From Myxococcota bacterium (GTDB lineage Bacteria > Myxococcota > UBA727 > JAHDBA01), in NCBI GenBank assembly GCA_020630615.1, contig JAHDBA010000027.1, forward strand, positions 1-37,752: a stretch of DNA of 37,752 bases. The letters are read 5' to 3'. Positions 8,099 through 16,144 of the stretch are shown here, in pieces. The position numbers and the translations under genes were made by a program. The notes beneath the pieces were generated by a model. That model searched no databases, was not told the DNA's origin, and saw only the letters and a list, made by a program, of their open reading frames with translations. Each line of letters opens with the position of its first letter. Position 1 is the first letter of the stretch.

Positions 8099-8659
8099 CT
8101 AGACAGGTGTTAGCGCGCGGAAAGTCAGGTTGATGCGAGCTTCATTCACCCTTGGTCTTTTGGGCAAAGAGTGCTCCCAGTTCAGCAGATGTTCACCACT
8201 CATAATTAAGAGTGAACCCGTACTGAGAACAATTGTTTCGTTGTCGCCCCGCGGGTAAGGCCGCATTAGAAAATCCCGAGCCACACCAAAACTTAGAGAT
8301 GCAATGATTGGGCGTTCGCCAAGTGATCTCTCATTGTCCCGGTGCCAGCCCATGTAGTCATCACCATCTCGATACAGATTGCAAAGTACAAAATTAAAAG
8401 GGTGTTGGGCGACTTCTTCACACTCGTGCTTCAAGCTGTTCACGATACCTGAAAACCCATGGCCTTCCATCTTAGCCTTTGAATATCTGTAGCTTGTTCC
8501 GCGGCGCCCTTCCCAGGCAACACGACGCGGTTCTTCGACAACTCGCCCAAAAATTTTGAAGTGTTGTGTTGTCCACTTGAGAGAGGAGTAGAGCTCCTGA
8601 AAATAAGCCTCGGCGAGCTTGGTTTCCAGAAAGTTTGGCACGTACTCAAGCATGAGCAT
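8099..8659 (-). CDS. AlkB-type 2-oxoglutarate/Fe(II) dioxygenase (alkylated nucleic-acid repair)
   Basis: A 186-residue protein of the AlkB superfamily, closest in layout to the ALKBH2/3-like branch. Such enzymes remove methyl groups from 1-methyladenine and 3-methylcytosine by oxidation. The iron ligands are His106 and Asp108 in GWHRDNE and His163 in WEHSLPK. The 2-oxoglutarate-binding arginines are Arg175 and Arg181 in RINLTFR. The substrate-side blocks PRRVAWEG, YRYSKAKMEGHGFS and FNFVLCNLYRDGDDYMGW are also typical. The start codon overlaps the end of the phosphatase gene, so the two are probably translationally coupled. ATG 8659 or ATG 8653 could be the start. No Ada-type regulatory site is evident. 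Confidence 0.93.
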   Translation of the reverse strand: MLMLEYVPNFLETKLAEAYFQELYSSLKWTTQHFKIFGRVVEEPRRVAWEGRRGTSYRYSKAKMEGHGFSGIVNSLKHECEEVAQHPFNFVLCNLYRDGDDYMGWHRDNERSLGERPIIASLSFGVARDFLMRPYPRGDNETIVLSTGSLLIMSGEHLLNWEHSLPKRPRVNEARINLTFRALTPV

Positions 8660-9119
8660 CCGGTCTCAGAAAATCAATCCAGCGCTGCACCCCGGCTTCA
8701 CACAACGAGAGAACATTTTCGAAGCCGTCATCATAGTAGGGGTCTGGCATATCCATCTCCGTCATCCCGATCGTCTCATTCATAAAAAGCCATAGGCTCG
8801 CTCGCGGGTAGGTGCATCGGTCTCTCATTTTTCGTAATGCGCGAAGGTTGTGTGAATCCATGGCAAGAATGTAATCAAAGTCCTGGAAATCGTCTTCTCG
8901 GACCGGGCGGGACGTTTGGCGTTCAAAAGAGTATCCACGAGCGAGTCCCTCTTGCATTGATCGCATATCGGGTTGCGCACCCTGATGAAACGCGGAGGTT
9001 CCCGCAGAGTCGACCTCAAGCCAATCTAGTTGATCGTCGTTGATCCGCTTTCGGGCTACTGCTTCTGCAGTAGGAGAGCGACAAATATTGCCAAGGCATA
9101 CAAAAAGAACCCTTATCAT
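8646..9119 (-). CDS. Low-molecular-weight protein tyrosine phosphatase
   Basis: A 157-residue enzyme of the LMW-PTP family. The phosphate-binding loop VCLGNICRSPTAEAV is at residues 7-21, with catalytic Cys8 and Arg14. The general acid is Asp126 in MPDPYYD. The intervening VDSAGTSAFHQGAQPD and FDYILAMDSHN are conserved in the family. Full length is as usual (about 155). Substrates may be tyrosine-phosphorylated proteins or small phosphoesters. Polysaccharide gene clusters often carry a homologue (Wzb), but the neighbour here is an AlkB-type repair enzyme, so that role is not indicated. The 3' end overlaps the dioxygenase start. Confidence 0.95.
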   Translation of the reverse strand: MIRVLFVCLGNICRSPTAEAVARKRINDDQLDWLEVDSAGTSAFHQGAQPDMRSMQEGLARGYSFERQTSRPVREDDFQDFDYILAMDSHNLRALRKMRDRCTYPRASLWLFMNETIGMTEMDMPDPYYDDGFENVLSLCEAGVQRWIDFLRPDAHA

Positions 9120-9202
9120 ACTGACATTTTGTGCGAGCTTTCAATCTTGTCAAGTCTTGACCCCATAAAGAGAATAGAACTGGCCTCGATTTTACAATAA
9201 AA

Positions 9203-9226
9203 AAAAGCGCTCGTGTGAGCGCTTTT
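9203..9226 (-). terminator. Rho-independent terminator of the TSP3/Cys-repeat gene
   Basis: A nine-base perfect stem AAAGCGCTC / GAGCGCTTT encloses a four-base loop. Read on the minus strand it ends in eight T. It lies 18 bp beyond the stop at 9244. Confidence 0.85.
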
Positions 9227-9243
9227 CGGCGGAGTCCCCGGTG

Positions 9244-10755
9244 CTACTTTTTCCGCCGGGCAATGCCAATAAGCATGAGCGCCAGGAAGAAGACCGAACT
9301 GTTTTTATCTGCATTTGAACAGCCACCGAGACCGCCCCCTGTAATTAGGAAACGTTGCATGTCGATAAAGTCTTCAACAGCACAAATACCTTCTGTGCAG
9401 GTTTCTTCGTCAAGGCAGTCCGAATCGACAACACATTCTGGTTCTACAGGTGCAGGCACACATGCTTGCTCGTCTGAACACACAAATCCTGCATCACAAT
9501 CCAAATCGACAACACACTCGGGTTCTACCGGTGCAGACACACATACTTGCTCGTCTGAACACACAAATCCTGCATCACAATCCGGATCGACAACACATTC
9601 GGGTTCTACAGGTGCAGGCACACATGCTTGCTCGTCTGAACACACAAATCCTGCATCACAATCCAAATCAACAACACATTCGGGTTCTACAACGCATTGA
9701 GGTGCACTCGCGTCCGGGTCACATGCGTCCAGCGGGTCGCTTGCAGGTATGCCATTGACTTCGTCACCATCGTTAATGCCATCACCATCGGTGTCGGCAT
9801 TGTTCGGGTCTGTTCCTAAATCCAGTTCTTCCGCGTTGGTAAGACCGTCATTATCGGGGTCACATTCATCACGTGTTGAATCCGGGTCACATGCGTCAAG
9901 TGGGTCGCTTGCAGGTGCGCCATTAACTTCATCGCCGTCGTTGATGCCATCACCATCGGTGTCGGCATTGTTCGGGTCTGTGCCGAGGTCTACTTCTTCT
10001 GCGTTGGTAAGACCGTCATTATCGGGGTCACATGCTGGTCCTGTCGGGACACTCTCGCATGTCGGAGCTGCCACCTCTGAAATACGTGCATTACGCCATG
10101 CAAATGTGCTCATGTCGAGCGAAGGGGCATTCGGGTCATTGTCATAGTGTGCAGGGTCCGCCTGGCCGCCAAAACGAGCGATCATCGTGGGTGCATCAGC
10201 ATTAAAAGTGACGCACGATGCGGCCCACGCATCAACTTGGCTTGCGCTCTCCACAACTACAGATGCTTGTAGGTTCGGACCCACAAGTCCCGGTGCGGCA
10301 GTCATGCCGCTAATTACGGCCAAGTGAGACTTCGAACTTAAATTAAGTAAGGGTGAAGAGAGAACGTCGCCCGTTGAATCACTGATTTGAAGCTGTCGCA
10401 CCTGTTGAGCATCAATACATAGTTCGTAGGTTGCTCCGCTGGTCAAGCCAGTAAGTGGCGTGGCAATAATCTCATTAAACTGTGTAAAATAGAAGCCGGT
10501 TCCATTGGTACCCCCATCTAGAGCATCGACAATAAATGTGCTGTTTGGTACTCCCTCGTCGAGAATACAATCACCGACTGCAGGGCATTCATCCGGCGTT
10601 CCGTTCACGCTTACGTAATCCCCATCGATCATTGGGCGAGATGCACCTGTGGGGTCAATGGTAGCGACACTTGCTTGCGCACTCACCTGGATCGCGCCGA
10701 GTGCCAAAATAGTACCCGTCAAAAACTTCCGAAAAACAAAACTAAACTTTTTCAT
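9244..10755 (-). CDS. Secreted surface protein with TSP3 repeats, Cys-rich repeats and MYXO-CTERM-like sorting tail
   Basis: A 503-residue exported protein. A signal peptide covers roughly residues 1-28 (charged start, hydrophobic core, VSAQA end). Residues 29-235 form a beta-rich domain of unknown type. Next come two thrombospondin type-3-like calcium repeats with CDPDNDGLTNAEE and DTDGDGINDGDEVNG. Four Cys-rich units of 27 residues follow, built on ECVVDxDCDAGFVCSDEQ (the last diverged). The end is a glycine-rich segment GGGLGGCS, a hydrophobic stretch (VFFLALMLIGI) and ARRKK. This tripartite tail with an invariant Cys is the MYXO-CTERM pattern known from Myxococcota, which directs surface anchoring. 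Function may be adhesion or cell-surface structure (inferred). It is transcribed alone, with its own terminator at 9203-9226. Confidence 0.9.
   Translation of the reverse strand: MKKFSFVFRKFLTGTILALGAIQVSAQASVATIDPTGASRPMIDGDYVSVNGTPDECPAVGDCILDEGVPNSTFIVDALDGGTNGTGFYFTQFNEIIATPLTGLTSGATYELCIDAQQVRQLQISDSTGDVLSSPLLNLSSKSHLAVISGMTAAPGLVGPNLQASVVVESASQVDAWAASCVTFNADAPTMIARFGGQADPAHYDNDPNAPSLDMSTFAWRNARISEVAAPTCESVPTGPACDPDNDGLTNAEEVDLGTDPNNADTDGDGINDGDEVNGAPASDPLDACDPDSTRDECDPDNDGLTNAEELDLGTDPNNADTDGDGINDGDEVNGIPASDPLDACDPDASAPQCVVEPECVVDLDCDAGFVCSDEQACVPAPVEPECVVDPDCDAGFVCSDEQVCVSAPVEPECVVDLDCDAGFVCSDEQACVPAPVEPECVVDSDCLDEETCTEGICAVEDFIDMQRFLITGGGLGGCSNADKNSSVFFLALMLIGIARRKK
9431..9690 (-). 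repeat. 81-bp tandem repeat encoding Cys-rich units
   Basis: Near-identical copies start at 9431, 9512, 9593 and (partial) 9674, a period of exactly 81 bp or 27 codons. They differ at a few positions only. Each codes for a unit with four Cys, of the type CVVDxDCDAGFVC. Confidence 0.9.
9716..10035 (-). repeat. 168-bp direct repeat encoding TSP3 calcium-binding units
   Basis: Two copies, starting at 9716 and 9884, share most bases over 168 bp (56 codons). Each holds Asp-rich loops DPDNDGLTNAEE and DTDGDGINDGDE, typical of TSP3 calcium sites. Confidence 0.85.
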
Positions 10756-11035
10756 GATTCCTCCAAATCTTTCAAACTTAGTTTAGCGAGCGACGTGATG
10801 GTTGCGCGACAGGCAAAGAGTCGATGGGACCTACACCTACATCAGCCTGACTTCCATGCTCTCTGTTGTAACTTGAAGTCATCAAAAGTGAGAACCTGAG
10901 TTCGCGTCGTACAGAGTGAGTACAAATCTAAAGAGATAGGCCGCTGATATCCTTATGAAAAAGAACAATTCCAACATGGCATAAAGTCTGCTTGATGTAT
11001 GACAAATGCCTTCTGGGCACAACTGTGGAGCTACA

Positions 11036-12661
11036 ATGAACCAACAACGCTTTCGCCTATATTCTTTAACTCTCACCTTATCCATCACGAGTTCGGTCGG
11101 GATATTAACTGGATGTTCGTTATCCTTGAAGTCAGAAGATCATTCCCGCGAGTCACACCCGGTGGTCAACAACCCAAGCACATCTTCAGAGCCTCTAGCC
11201 TTTTGTGAAGACTTTGTTGACAAGGAGTATATCGAACGTCAGAAGCCGGAGCCGGTGGTATTGATCAATGAAACCGAATTGTTAGCCGATGTAGATCTCG
11301 ATGGTGGAGGCCGACTCGGTGCAACTGCAGGAGGTATACAAGACATCACTTTTGCTCGAGGTGTCGTTGATGAAGGAAAAATACCCTTCACGGAATCCTT
11401 TGTCATCGAAGGAATACTCTCTGAACATGACCTCCCGCTTGAGCTGAGTGCATGTGCCGAAACGTTATGTCTTGGTGCTGGTGCCGGCATCGGTATCGAT
11501 AACAGTGGCAACGAGAAAGGCTATATTCAGGTTGGTTTGAGTTCAAATATTATCGTAAGTGAGTTCGAACGCCCAAGTTTGTCATTGATTGCTGTAGTTG
11601 ACGTGTCAGGTTCGATGGGTTTTCAAACCAACCCCCAAAGTCGGTATGACAGCGCAGGCGAAATTTCGAGAGATCTTTTGAAAGGGATTGCTTCTGAACT
11701 GAATGCTCAGGACGACTTCACCTTGGTGACCTATGGCGATGAGGTGTTGGAGGTTTTAGGCCAAACCAATGGAGCTGCACAAGACGCCATCCAACGCAGT
11801 ATTCGAAATCTTCAAAGCGCAGGATCTACCAACATGGAAGCAGGACTTGAACTTGCATTTCAGCTTGCGAGGCAGAATCAAAGTCAGGCTGAGGAGTCTC
11901 GAATCCTTCTCTTTACAGATGTTCAACCCAACGTTGGTGCTGACACACCCAGCGAATTTGAAGAAATGGTGGCAGCTGCGGCTGAAGATAATATATCAAC
12001 AACTGTTTTTGGTACGGGGATCGGTATGGGCGTTGAAACCTTTAAGGCGATGGCACATCATCGTGGAGGCAATGCATTCAGCGTGACCAGCCTTAACATT
12101 ATAGACGAATTTCTTGGCGATAATTTCCCCTATATGTTTTCGCCTATCGCCTATGATCTTAATATTGAGATCCAACCCGCTGAAGGTCAGACCATTGCAA
12201 ATGCATTTGGATTCCCTGGACATTACGCACAATGTACCGGCTTTGAAGTGAAGTCGGTTTTCTTAAGCAAAAATCGCGGCGCTCTACTTATTGAAGTGGA
12301 TGATATTGCACAAAGCAAACTCACCGCTGAGCTGAACCTTTCGTATGAAGATCAAGAAGGCGTTACCATCGCACAGAACATTGTCGTTGAACACTCAGAG
12401 CCAAACTTCGACAAGTTCAGTGTTGAGAGGGCCGCAGCGCTTGCCTTACTTGTCGACGGCATGGCTAAAGCGACAGCGCTTTATGCTGAGAACCCGGAGG
12501 AGGCTGCACAACTGATGCGCGATGCTCTCGAGCGCTTTAGTAGCGTTATCGATACTCTCCATGAGGCCGATACATTACGCGATGAACTACCCTTTGCCCA
12601 GAAACTGCTAGAGCTCATTGAGAGTGGAGCCGAGCAAGGCAATTTTTATGGTGGTGCATAA
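11036..12661 (+). CDS. von Willebrand factor A domain lipoprotein (YfbK-like)
   Basis: A 541-residue lipoprotein. The ATG at 11036 follows GTGGAG at 11025-11030 and puts a good signal peptide in frame, ending in lipobox LTGC (Cys27). After a 160-residue N-terminal part, a vWA domain begins at about residue 180 (LSLIAVVDVSGSMG). Its metal-ion-dependent adhesion site has Asp189, Ser191 and Ser193, then Thr in SAGSTNMEAG and Asp in LLFTDVQPN. This is the complete MIDAS set, so Mg2+-dependent ligand binding is likely. The remainder is a beta-rich and helical C-terminal domain seen in YfbK-type proteins. It may take part in envelope assembly or surface interactions; the ligand is unknown. It is followed by a membrane-anchored coiled-coil gene only 32 bp on, perhaps in one operon. 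Confidence 0.88.
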   Translation: MNQQRFRLYSLTLTLSITSSVGILTGCSLSLKSEDHSRESHPVVNNPSTSSEPLAFCEDFVDKEYIERQKPEPVVLINETELLADVDLDGGGRLGATAGGIQDITFARGVVDEGKIPFTESFVIEGILSEHDLPLELSACAETLCLGAGAGIGIDNSGNEKGYIQVGLSSNIIVSEFERPSLSLIAVVDVSGSMGFQTNPQSRYDSAGEISRDLLKGIASELNAQDDFTLVTYGDEVLEVLGQTNGAAQDAIQRSIRNLQSAGSTNMEAGLELAFQLARQNQSQAEESRILLFTDVQPNVGADTPSEFEEMVAAAAEDNISTTVFGTGIGMGVETFKAMAHHRGGNAFSVTSLNIIDEFLGDNFPYMFSPIAYDLNIEIQPAEGQTIANAFGFPGHYAQCTGFEVKSVFLSKNRGALLIEVDDIAQSKLTAELNLSYEDQEGVTIAQNIVVEHSEPNFDKFSVERAAALALLVDGMAKATALYAENPEEAAQLMRDALERFSSVIDTLHEADTLRDELPFAQKLLELIESGAEQGNFYGGA

Positions 12662-12693
12662 GCTTTAGTCGCTACTGTTCATTTTTGAATAGA

Positions 12694-13494
12694 ATGTTAG
12701 AAAGGGGCATGCGTATTCTTACACATGCCTCTTTATTTTTATTCGGTCTCATCATCGGTGCAAACGTTGCTCCGTATATGGGGGCAGACTCGCTAAGGCG
12801 AAGCCCAGAGGGCGGTGCTCCTATTGAAGTAGAGGCCAATATTGGGGCAAAAGCTCGAATCGGCGCGTCAAAAATTAGGGATACGCAAAAGACGCATCGA
12901 TCGAATCACCGTCCACTCGCGATGCATGGTGATAGGCATGAAAGCACGAATGTCAATCAAGTGACAATCGCAGAGGTACTGAAAGAGCAAGGTCAATTGG
13001 AGCAAGAACTCGCGAAGTTGATTCGTGAACACGAAGTATTGTCCAAAGACTTTGAACTGATGCAAGCCCGATACGAATCGATTGCAGGTAAAGCACAAAG
13101 GAAACCGGTCGATTACCCAGAAGCTTTTGAGCCTGACAACTTGGAGAGTGCTCTTAAGTCTGCATTCCCTGCTGAAGCCATACATCTTGACGGGGCAGAT
13201 TGCTCCGAGTTTCCCTGTTTACTCTTGGGGAAAGCCAAGCCCAATACGACGCATGATTTTGGGGAGAAGGAGCAGGAACTCCTTGCAGAATCTCTAGGGA
13301 CCAAAGATTTTTCTCTAAACTTGAGTTCTTTTGCGCCCGTGAAAGATGGTGACGAGTATTTTGTCATTACATTAACGCCCGAAGAAATGACGGGTATAGA
13401 CAGTGATGAGCTAAAAACTCGGATTGCTTCAAGAGTTAGTGCGCATCAATTGGCTCAGAGGCAAGAAGCTGAAGCAGGCCGTGTAGAAGACTAG
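12694..13494 (+). CDS. Membrane-anchored coiled-coil protein of unknown function
   Basis: About 266 residues; the start is uncertain (ATG 12694 or ATG 12709, with TTG 12685 also possible). An N-terminal hydrophobic segment (ASLFLFGLIIGANVAPYMGA) acts as an anchor or uncleaved signal. A linker rich in basic residues follows. Then a strongly helical heptad-like stretch (VLKEQGQLEQELAKLIREHE) suggests a coiled coil of about 50 residues. The C-terminal part has one Cys pair (DGADCSEFPCLLLG), a likely disulfide if periplasmic. I do not recognise the family. It lies 32 bp after the vWA lipoprotein gene, so the two products may work together in the envelope; this is only inferred from spacing. Confidence 0.65.
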   Translation: MLERGMRILTHASLFLFGLIIGANVAPYMGADSLRRSPEGGAPIEVEANIGAKARIGASKIRDTQKTHRSNHRPLAMHGDRHESTNVNQVTIAEVLKEQGQLEQELAKLIREHEVLSKDFELMQARYESIAGKAQRKPVDYPEAFEPDNLESALKSAFPAEAIHLDGADCSEFPCLLLGKAKPNTTHDFGEKEQELLAESLGTKDFSLNLSSFAPVKDGDEYFVITLTPEEMTGIDSDELKTRIASRVSAHQLAQRQEAEAGRVED

Positions 13495-13590
13495 CGCTTC
13501 TTTGGCTCGAATCGACTCACTTTTATAGAATCTTGACTTCGGGTGTGCATCAGCCGCAGTATTGGAACGTTACGTATATGAGGGGAAGTC

Positions 13591-14544
13591 ATGTCATACA
13601 AATCAATGAAGTTACCTACGGTGGATTACCAAGACTGGGTTTCAGGTGACGTCACGAAGCGCGGAAATTTTGTGAAAGAATTTGGTGACTCCTGCCGGAA
13701 GCATGGCTTTGTAACAGTGAAAAACCATGCCATCGATATCGAAGATTTAAATCGCTACTATGCAATGACTCGAGAGTTTTTTGCTTTGCCGGTTGCAACA
13801 AAAATGAAGTACGCCATTTCAGATGGCGGCGGGCAACGAGGCTATACACCTTTCGGTATCGAACATGCAAAAACAAGTGACCAGCCAGACCTCAAAGAAT
13901 TTCTACAACATGGTCAACCCGAGGGACCTCGTTTCGGCTACCCCTCGAATGTGCCCGTTTCCGCAGATATGCCAGGGTACGATGACTTGGCCGAAAAGCT
14001 TTACCGTCAGTATCAGCAGATGAGTTCTGAACTCATGGTTGCGGTAGCACATTATCTCAACTTCGAGCCTTTGTTTTTTGAGCCCTATGTCAAAACAGGG
14101 AATAGCATTTTTAGGACAATCTATTACCCACCCATTCGCCAAGAACCCGAGAGTGCGATTCGGGCCGAGGCGCACGAAGACATCAACCTGATTACTCTTT
14201 TAGTTGCCGGCACTGAGGGCGGTCTTCAGGTTAAGAATCTTGAGGATGAATGGGTGAGCGCAGATCTTACCGATGGGCAGCTCACCATCAACGTGGGTGA
14301 TATGCTGATGCGCCTCACGAACGGCTACTTGCCCTCAACGACCCATCGGGTGTTAAACCCGCCCAAAGAAGACTGGCATAAGGATAGAATCTCGACACCT
14401 TTCTTTTTGCACCCAGTCGGGGACATGGACCTGACAGCGCACAAAGACTTTGTGTCAGAGGACAACCCCCCACGTTTTGAACCCATCACAGCAGACGACT
14501 ACCTCAATCAACGTTTGCAAGAGATTGGTTTGGTCAAGAACTAA
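13591..14544 (+). CDS. 2-oxoglutarate/Fe(II) oxygenase, isopenicillin N synthase family
   Basis: A 317-residue cytoplasmic oxygenase. It has the DIOX_N start (MKLPTVDYQDW, then GFVTVKNHAID) and the catalytic jelly roll. Iron ligands are His195, Asp197 (EAHEDINLITLL) and His252 (STTHRVLNP). Arg266 and Ser268 (DRISTPFFLHP) form the RxS motif that binds the 2-oxoglutarate carboxylate. Length and order match the IPNS/flavanone-hydroxylase family, to which many bacterial oxygenases of unknown substrate belong. True isopenicillin N synthase uses no 2-oxoglutarate, and no beta-lactam genes are near, so a general 2-oxoglutarate oxygenase is the safer name. GGGGAAG at 13581-13587 supports the ATG. The sugar-transferase gene begins 15 bp after its stop. 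Confidence 0.93.
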   Translation: MSYKSMKLPTVDYQDWVSGDVTKRGNFVKEFGDSCRKHGFVTVKNHAIDIEDLNRYYAMTREFFALPVATKMKYAISDGGGQRGYTPFGIEHAKTSDQPDLKEFLQHGQPEGPRFGYPSNVPVSADMPGYDDLAEKLYRQYQQMSSELMVAVAHYLNFEPLFFEPYVKTGNSIFRTIYYPPIRQEPESAIRAEAHEDINLITLLVAGTEGGLQVKNLEDEWVSADLTDGQLTINVGDMLMRLTNGYLPSTTHRVLNPPKEDWHKDRISTPFFLHPVGDMDLTAHKDFVSEDNPPRFEPITADDYLNQRLQEIGLVKN

Positions 14545-14559
14545 GAAGAGAAAGAAAGC

Positions 14560-15069
14560 GTGGTTCATCGTGTGGTTACATTGAGTGCCCTTTGTGTAAC
14601 GAGTTCACTGCTGTTGACTATTGCCCTTTTAATTAAACTTGATGACCGGGGACCCATACTTTTTAAACAAATGCGTGTCGGCAAAGATCAAAGAGCGTTT
14701 CAAGTTTTAAAGTTTCGCACAATGGCTCTCGGGGGCGTCACCCGAATCGGAGAGCTTCTACGTCAGACAGGACTCGATGAGTTACCGCAGCTTTGGAACA
14801 TTCTAAGTGGTGAGATGGCGTTCGTCGGACCGAGGCCTCTAACCGGGAAGGACATCATACGACTTGGGTGGGATCAACCCGAAGCATTGAAGCGACTATC
14901 AGTGCTGCCGGGGGTTGCTGGGGCTGCGCAACTACTAAGGGTTTGCGATGCTCAGCAAGCACTCGAATGCGATTTGAAATACGCCCAAGAGAAAAGCATT
15001 AGCGGCGATATCAAAATTCTCCTAAGGTCTTTTCTCGTGCCGTTTCGCGGCAAAGGTCCGTTCAGATGA
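14560..15069 (+). CDS. Compact polyprenyl-phosphate sugar-1-phosphate transferase (bacterial sugar transferase family)
   Basis: A 169-residue monotopic phosphoglycosyltransferase of the PglC/WcaJ catalytic-domain type. Such enzymes start glycan assembly by moving a sugar-1-phosphate from a nucleotide sugar to undecaprenyl phosphate at the inner membrane. One N-terminal hydrophobic helix (residues 6-26) precedes GPILFKQMRVG, FQVLKFRTM, and GLDELPQLWNILSGEMAFVG with the catalytic pair Asp73-Glu74, then PRPLTG. The segment between FRTM and the DE motif is shorter than in most members, and the whole protein is shorter than the usual 190-220 residues. The start is a GTG. The gene overlaps the next start codon by four bases (ATGA), which implies translational coupling. 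No other glycan genes are seen nearby. Confidence 0.85.
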   Translation: MVHRVVTLSALCVTSSLLLTIALLIKLDDRGPILFKQMRVGKDQRAFQVLKFRTMALGGVTRIGELLRQTGLDELPQLWNILSGEMAFVGPRPLTGKDIIRLGWDQPEALKRLSVLPGVAGAAQLLRVCDAQQALECDLKYAQEKSISGDIKILLRSFLVPFRGKGPFR

Positions 15070-16097
15070 ATGTACTTGTGAACGGAATCGGAAACATCGG
15101 TCACACTTTGCTCGCTAACTTGTCGCGCTTTCGAGAAGAGTTGTAAGTTGCGAATATTTTCGCCTACAAAAAGTCTGAGATTCAATCATGGCGAGTTACG
15201 GAAATTAAGTACCTACAAGAACTCGGTGTCGAGGTTGCGACCCATTACGATGATCATTTTGTAGACGCAGAAAGTGCACTGCATGCTTCAGATTACATCT
15301 TTGATTGCAATGCATCGGGTATGGGAATCGCAAATCTAGAATTGTATAAAAGCTTGCCGCGTCTCAAGGGGGCGTGTGCTCAAGGGAGCGAAAAAGCCTT
15401 TGGCCAGTCCTACATCGTCGGGATGCCGAGATGTGGTGCGGCCAAAAATCGATTCAAACAAATCGTTTCATGTAACACGCATGGAATCATCGCCACACTC
15501 CTGGCCTTTGTCGGACAGGAGTTCAATACAGTTGAGGAAGCCGATTTTGTCGTAGTGCGCCGCTCAGAAGACCTCTCGAACAGCGAGCGTCTTGTCGGCG
15601 CCAATGTCGTGTCTCGACATCGAGATAAGCAAATGGGTACCCATCATGCTCTTGATGCAAGTGACCTACTAAAAGAGTACGCGATTTCGATCCCGATGAC
15701 CTCGTCCGATATCACGACACCAAGTCAGTTGATGCATAGCATGCGATTCTCAATTCAGCTGACCCCGAAGTTTTACGAGACTCAAAAGGGGCTGCTTGAA
15801 GACGTATATCAACACTTCCCGCAGGTTTCGACAATTCGAGACTTTAATACAAATCGCATATTTGAGTTGGGGAGACGTTATGGTTTTCATGGTCGCCTTT
15901 ATGCTTCCACGATTATTAACTCAAACTATCTTTTGTGGGATGCATCCACACGTCGGATTCGAGGCTGGATTTTTATACCACAAGAGGGTGCAACGATACT
16001 TTCGACAATTGCTGCCTACATCGCCGAGTGTCTTGATTATCAAAATGGACAAATTTACAACTCGATTGCTCAGGCATGTACCCGCGTGGAATGGTAA
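15066..16097 (+). pseudogene. GAPDH-like NAD(P)-dependent dehydrogenase interrupted by an in-frame TAA
   Basis: Reading from ATG 15066, one frame runs for 343 codons to a TAA at 16095-16097, broken only by a TAA at 15144-15146 (codon 27). Before the stop lies a Rossmann start, VLVNGIGNIGHTLLANL. After it come IFAYKK, then the YIFDCNASGMGIANL segment and SCNTHG, where Cys136 is the expected catalytic nucleophile. Archaeal-type GAPDHs have the nearly identical SCNTTG. So both sides of the stop belong to one dehydrogenase, probably acting on a phosphorylated aldehyde. Its start overlaps the sugar-transferase stop by four bases. Internal ATG 15321 would give a protein without the nucleotide-binding start. 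It is a recent nonsense mutation, a sequence error or, less likely, read-through. Confidence 0.8.
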
Positions 16098-16144
16098 GTC
16101 AGAGCTAAGCTTGGAGAAATAGTCTTTTCTGATTAGGCTAAGTC

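Noticed and set aside
9431..9690. Regular repeats considered as a CRISPR array
   Set aside because: The 81-bp units are wholly repetitive with no unique spacers, and they code for Cys-rich protein units.
9215..10147. Ser/Thr/His-rich plus-strand frames opposite the TSP3/Cys-repeat gene
   Set aside because: They are shadows of the 81-bp and 168-bp repeats; the minus-strand reading has signal peptide, Cys pattern, sorting tail and terminator.
15144..15146. In-frame TAA as a recoded sense codon
   Set aside because: TAA ends several other genes in the window (for example the atpA and atpG genes), so the genetic code is standard and TAA is not a known recoding codon.
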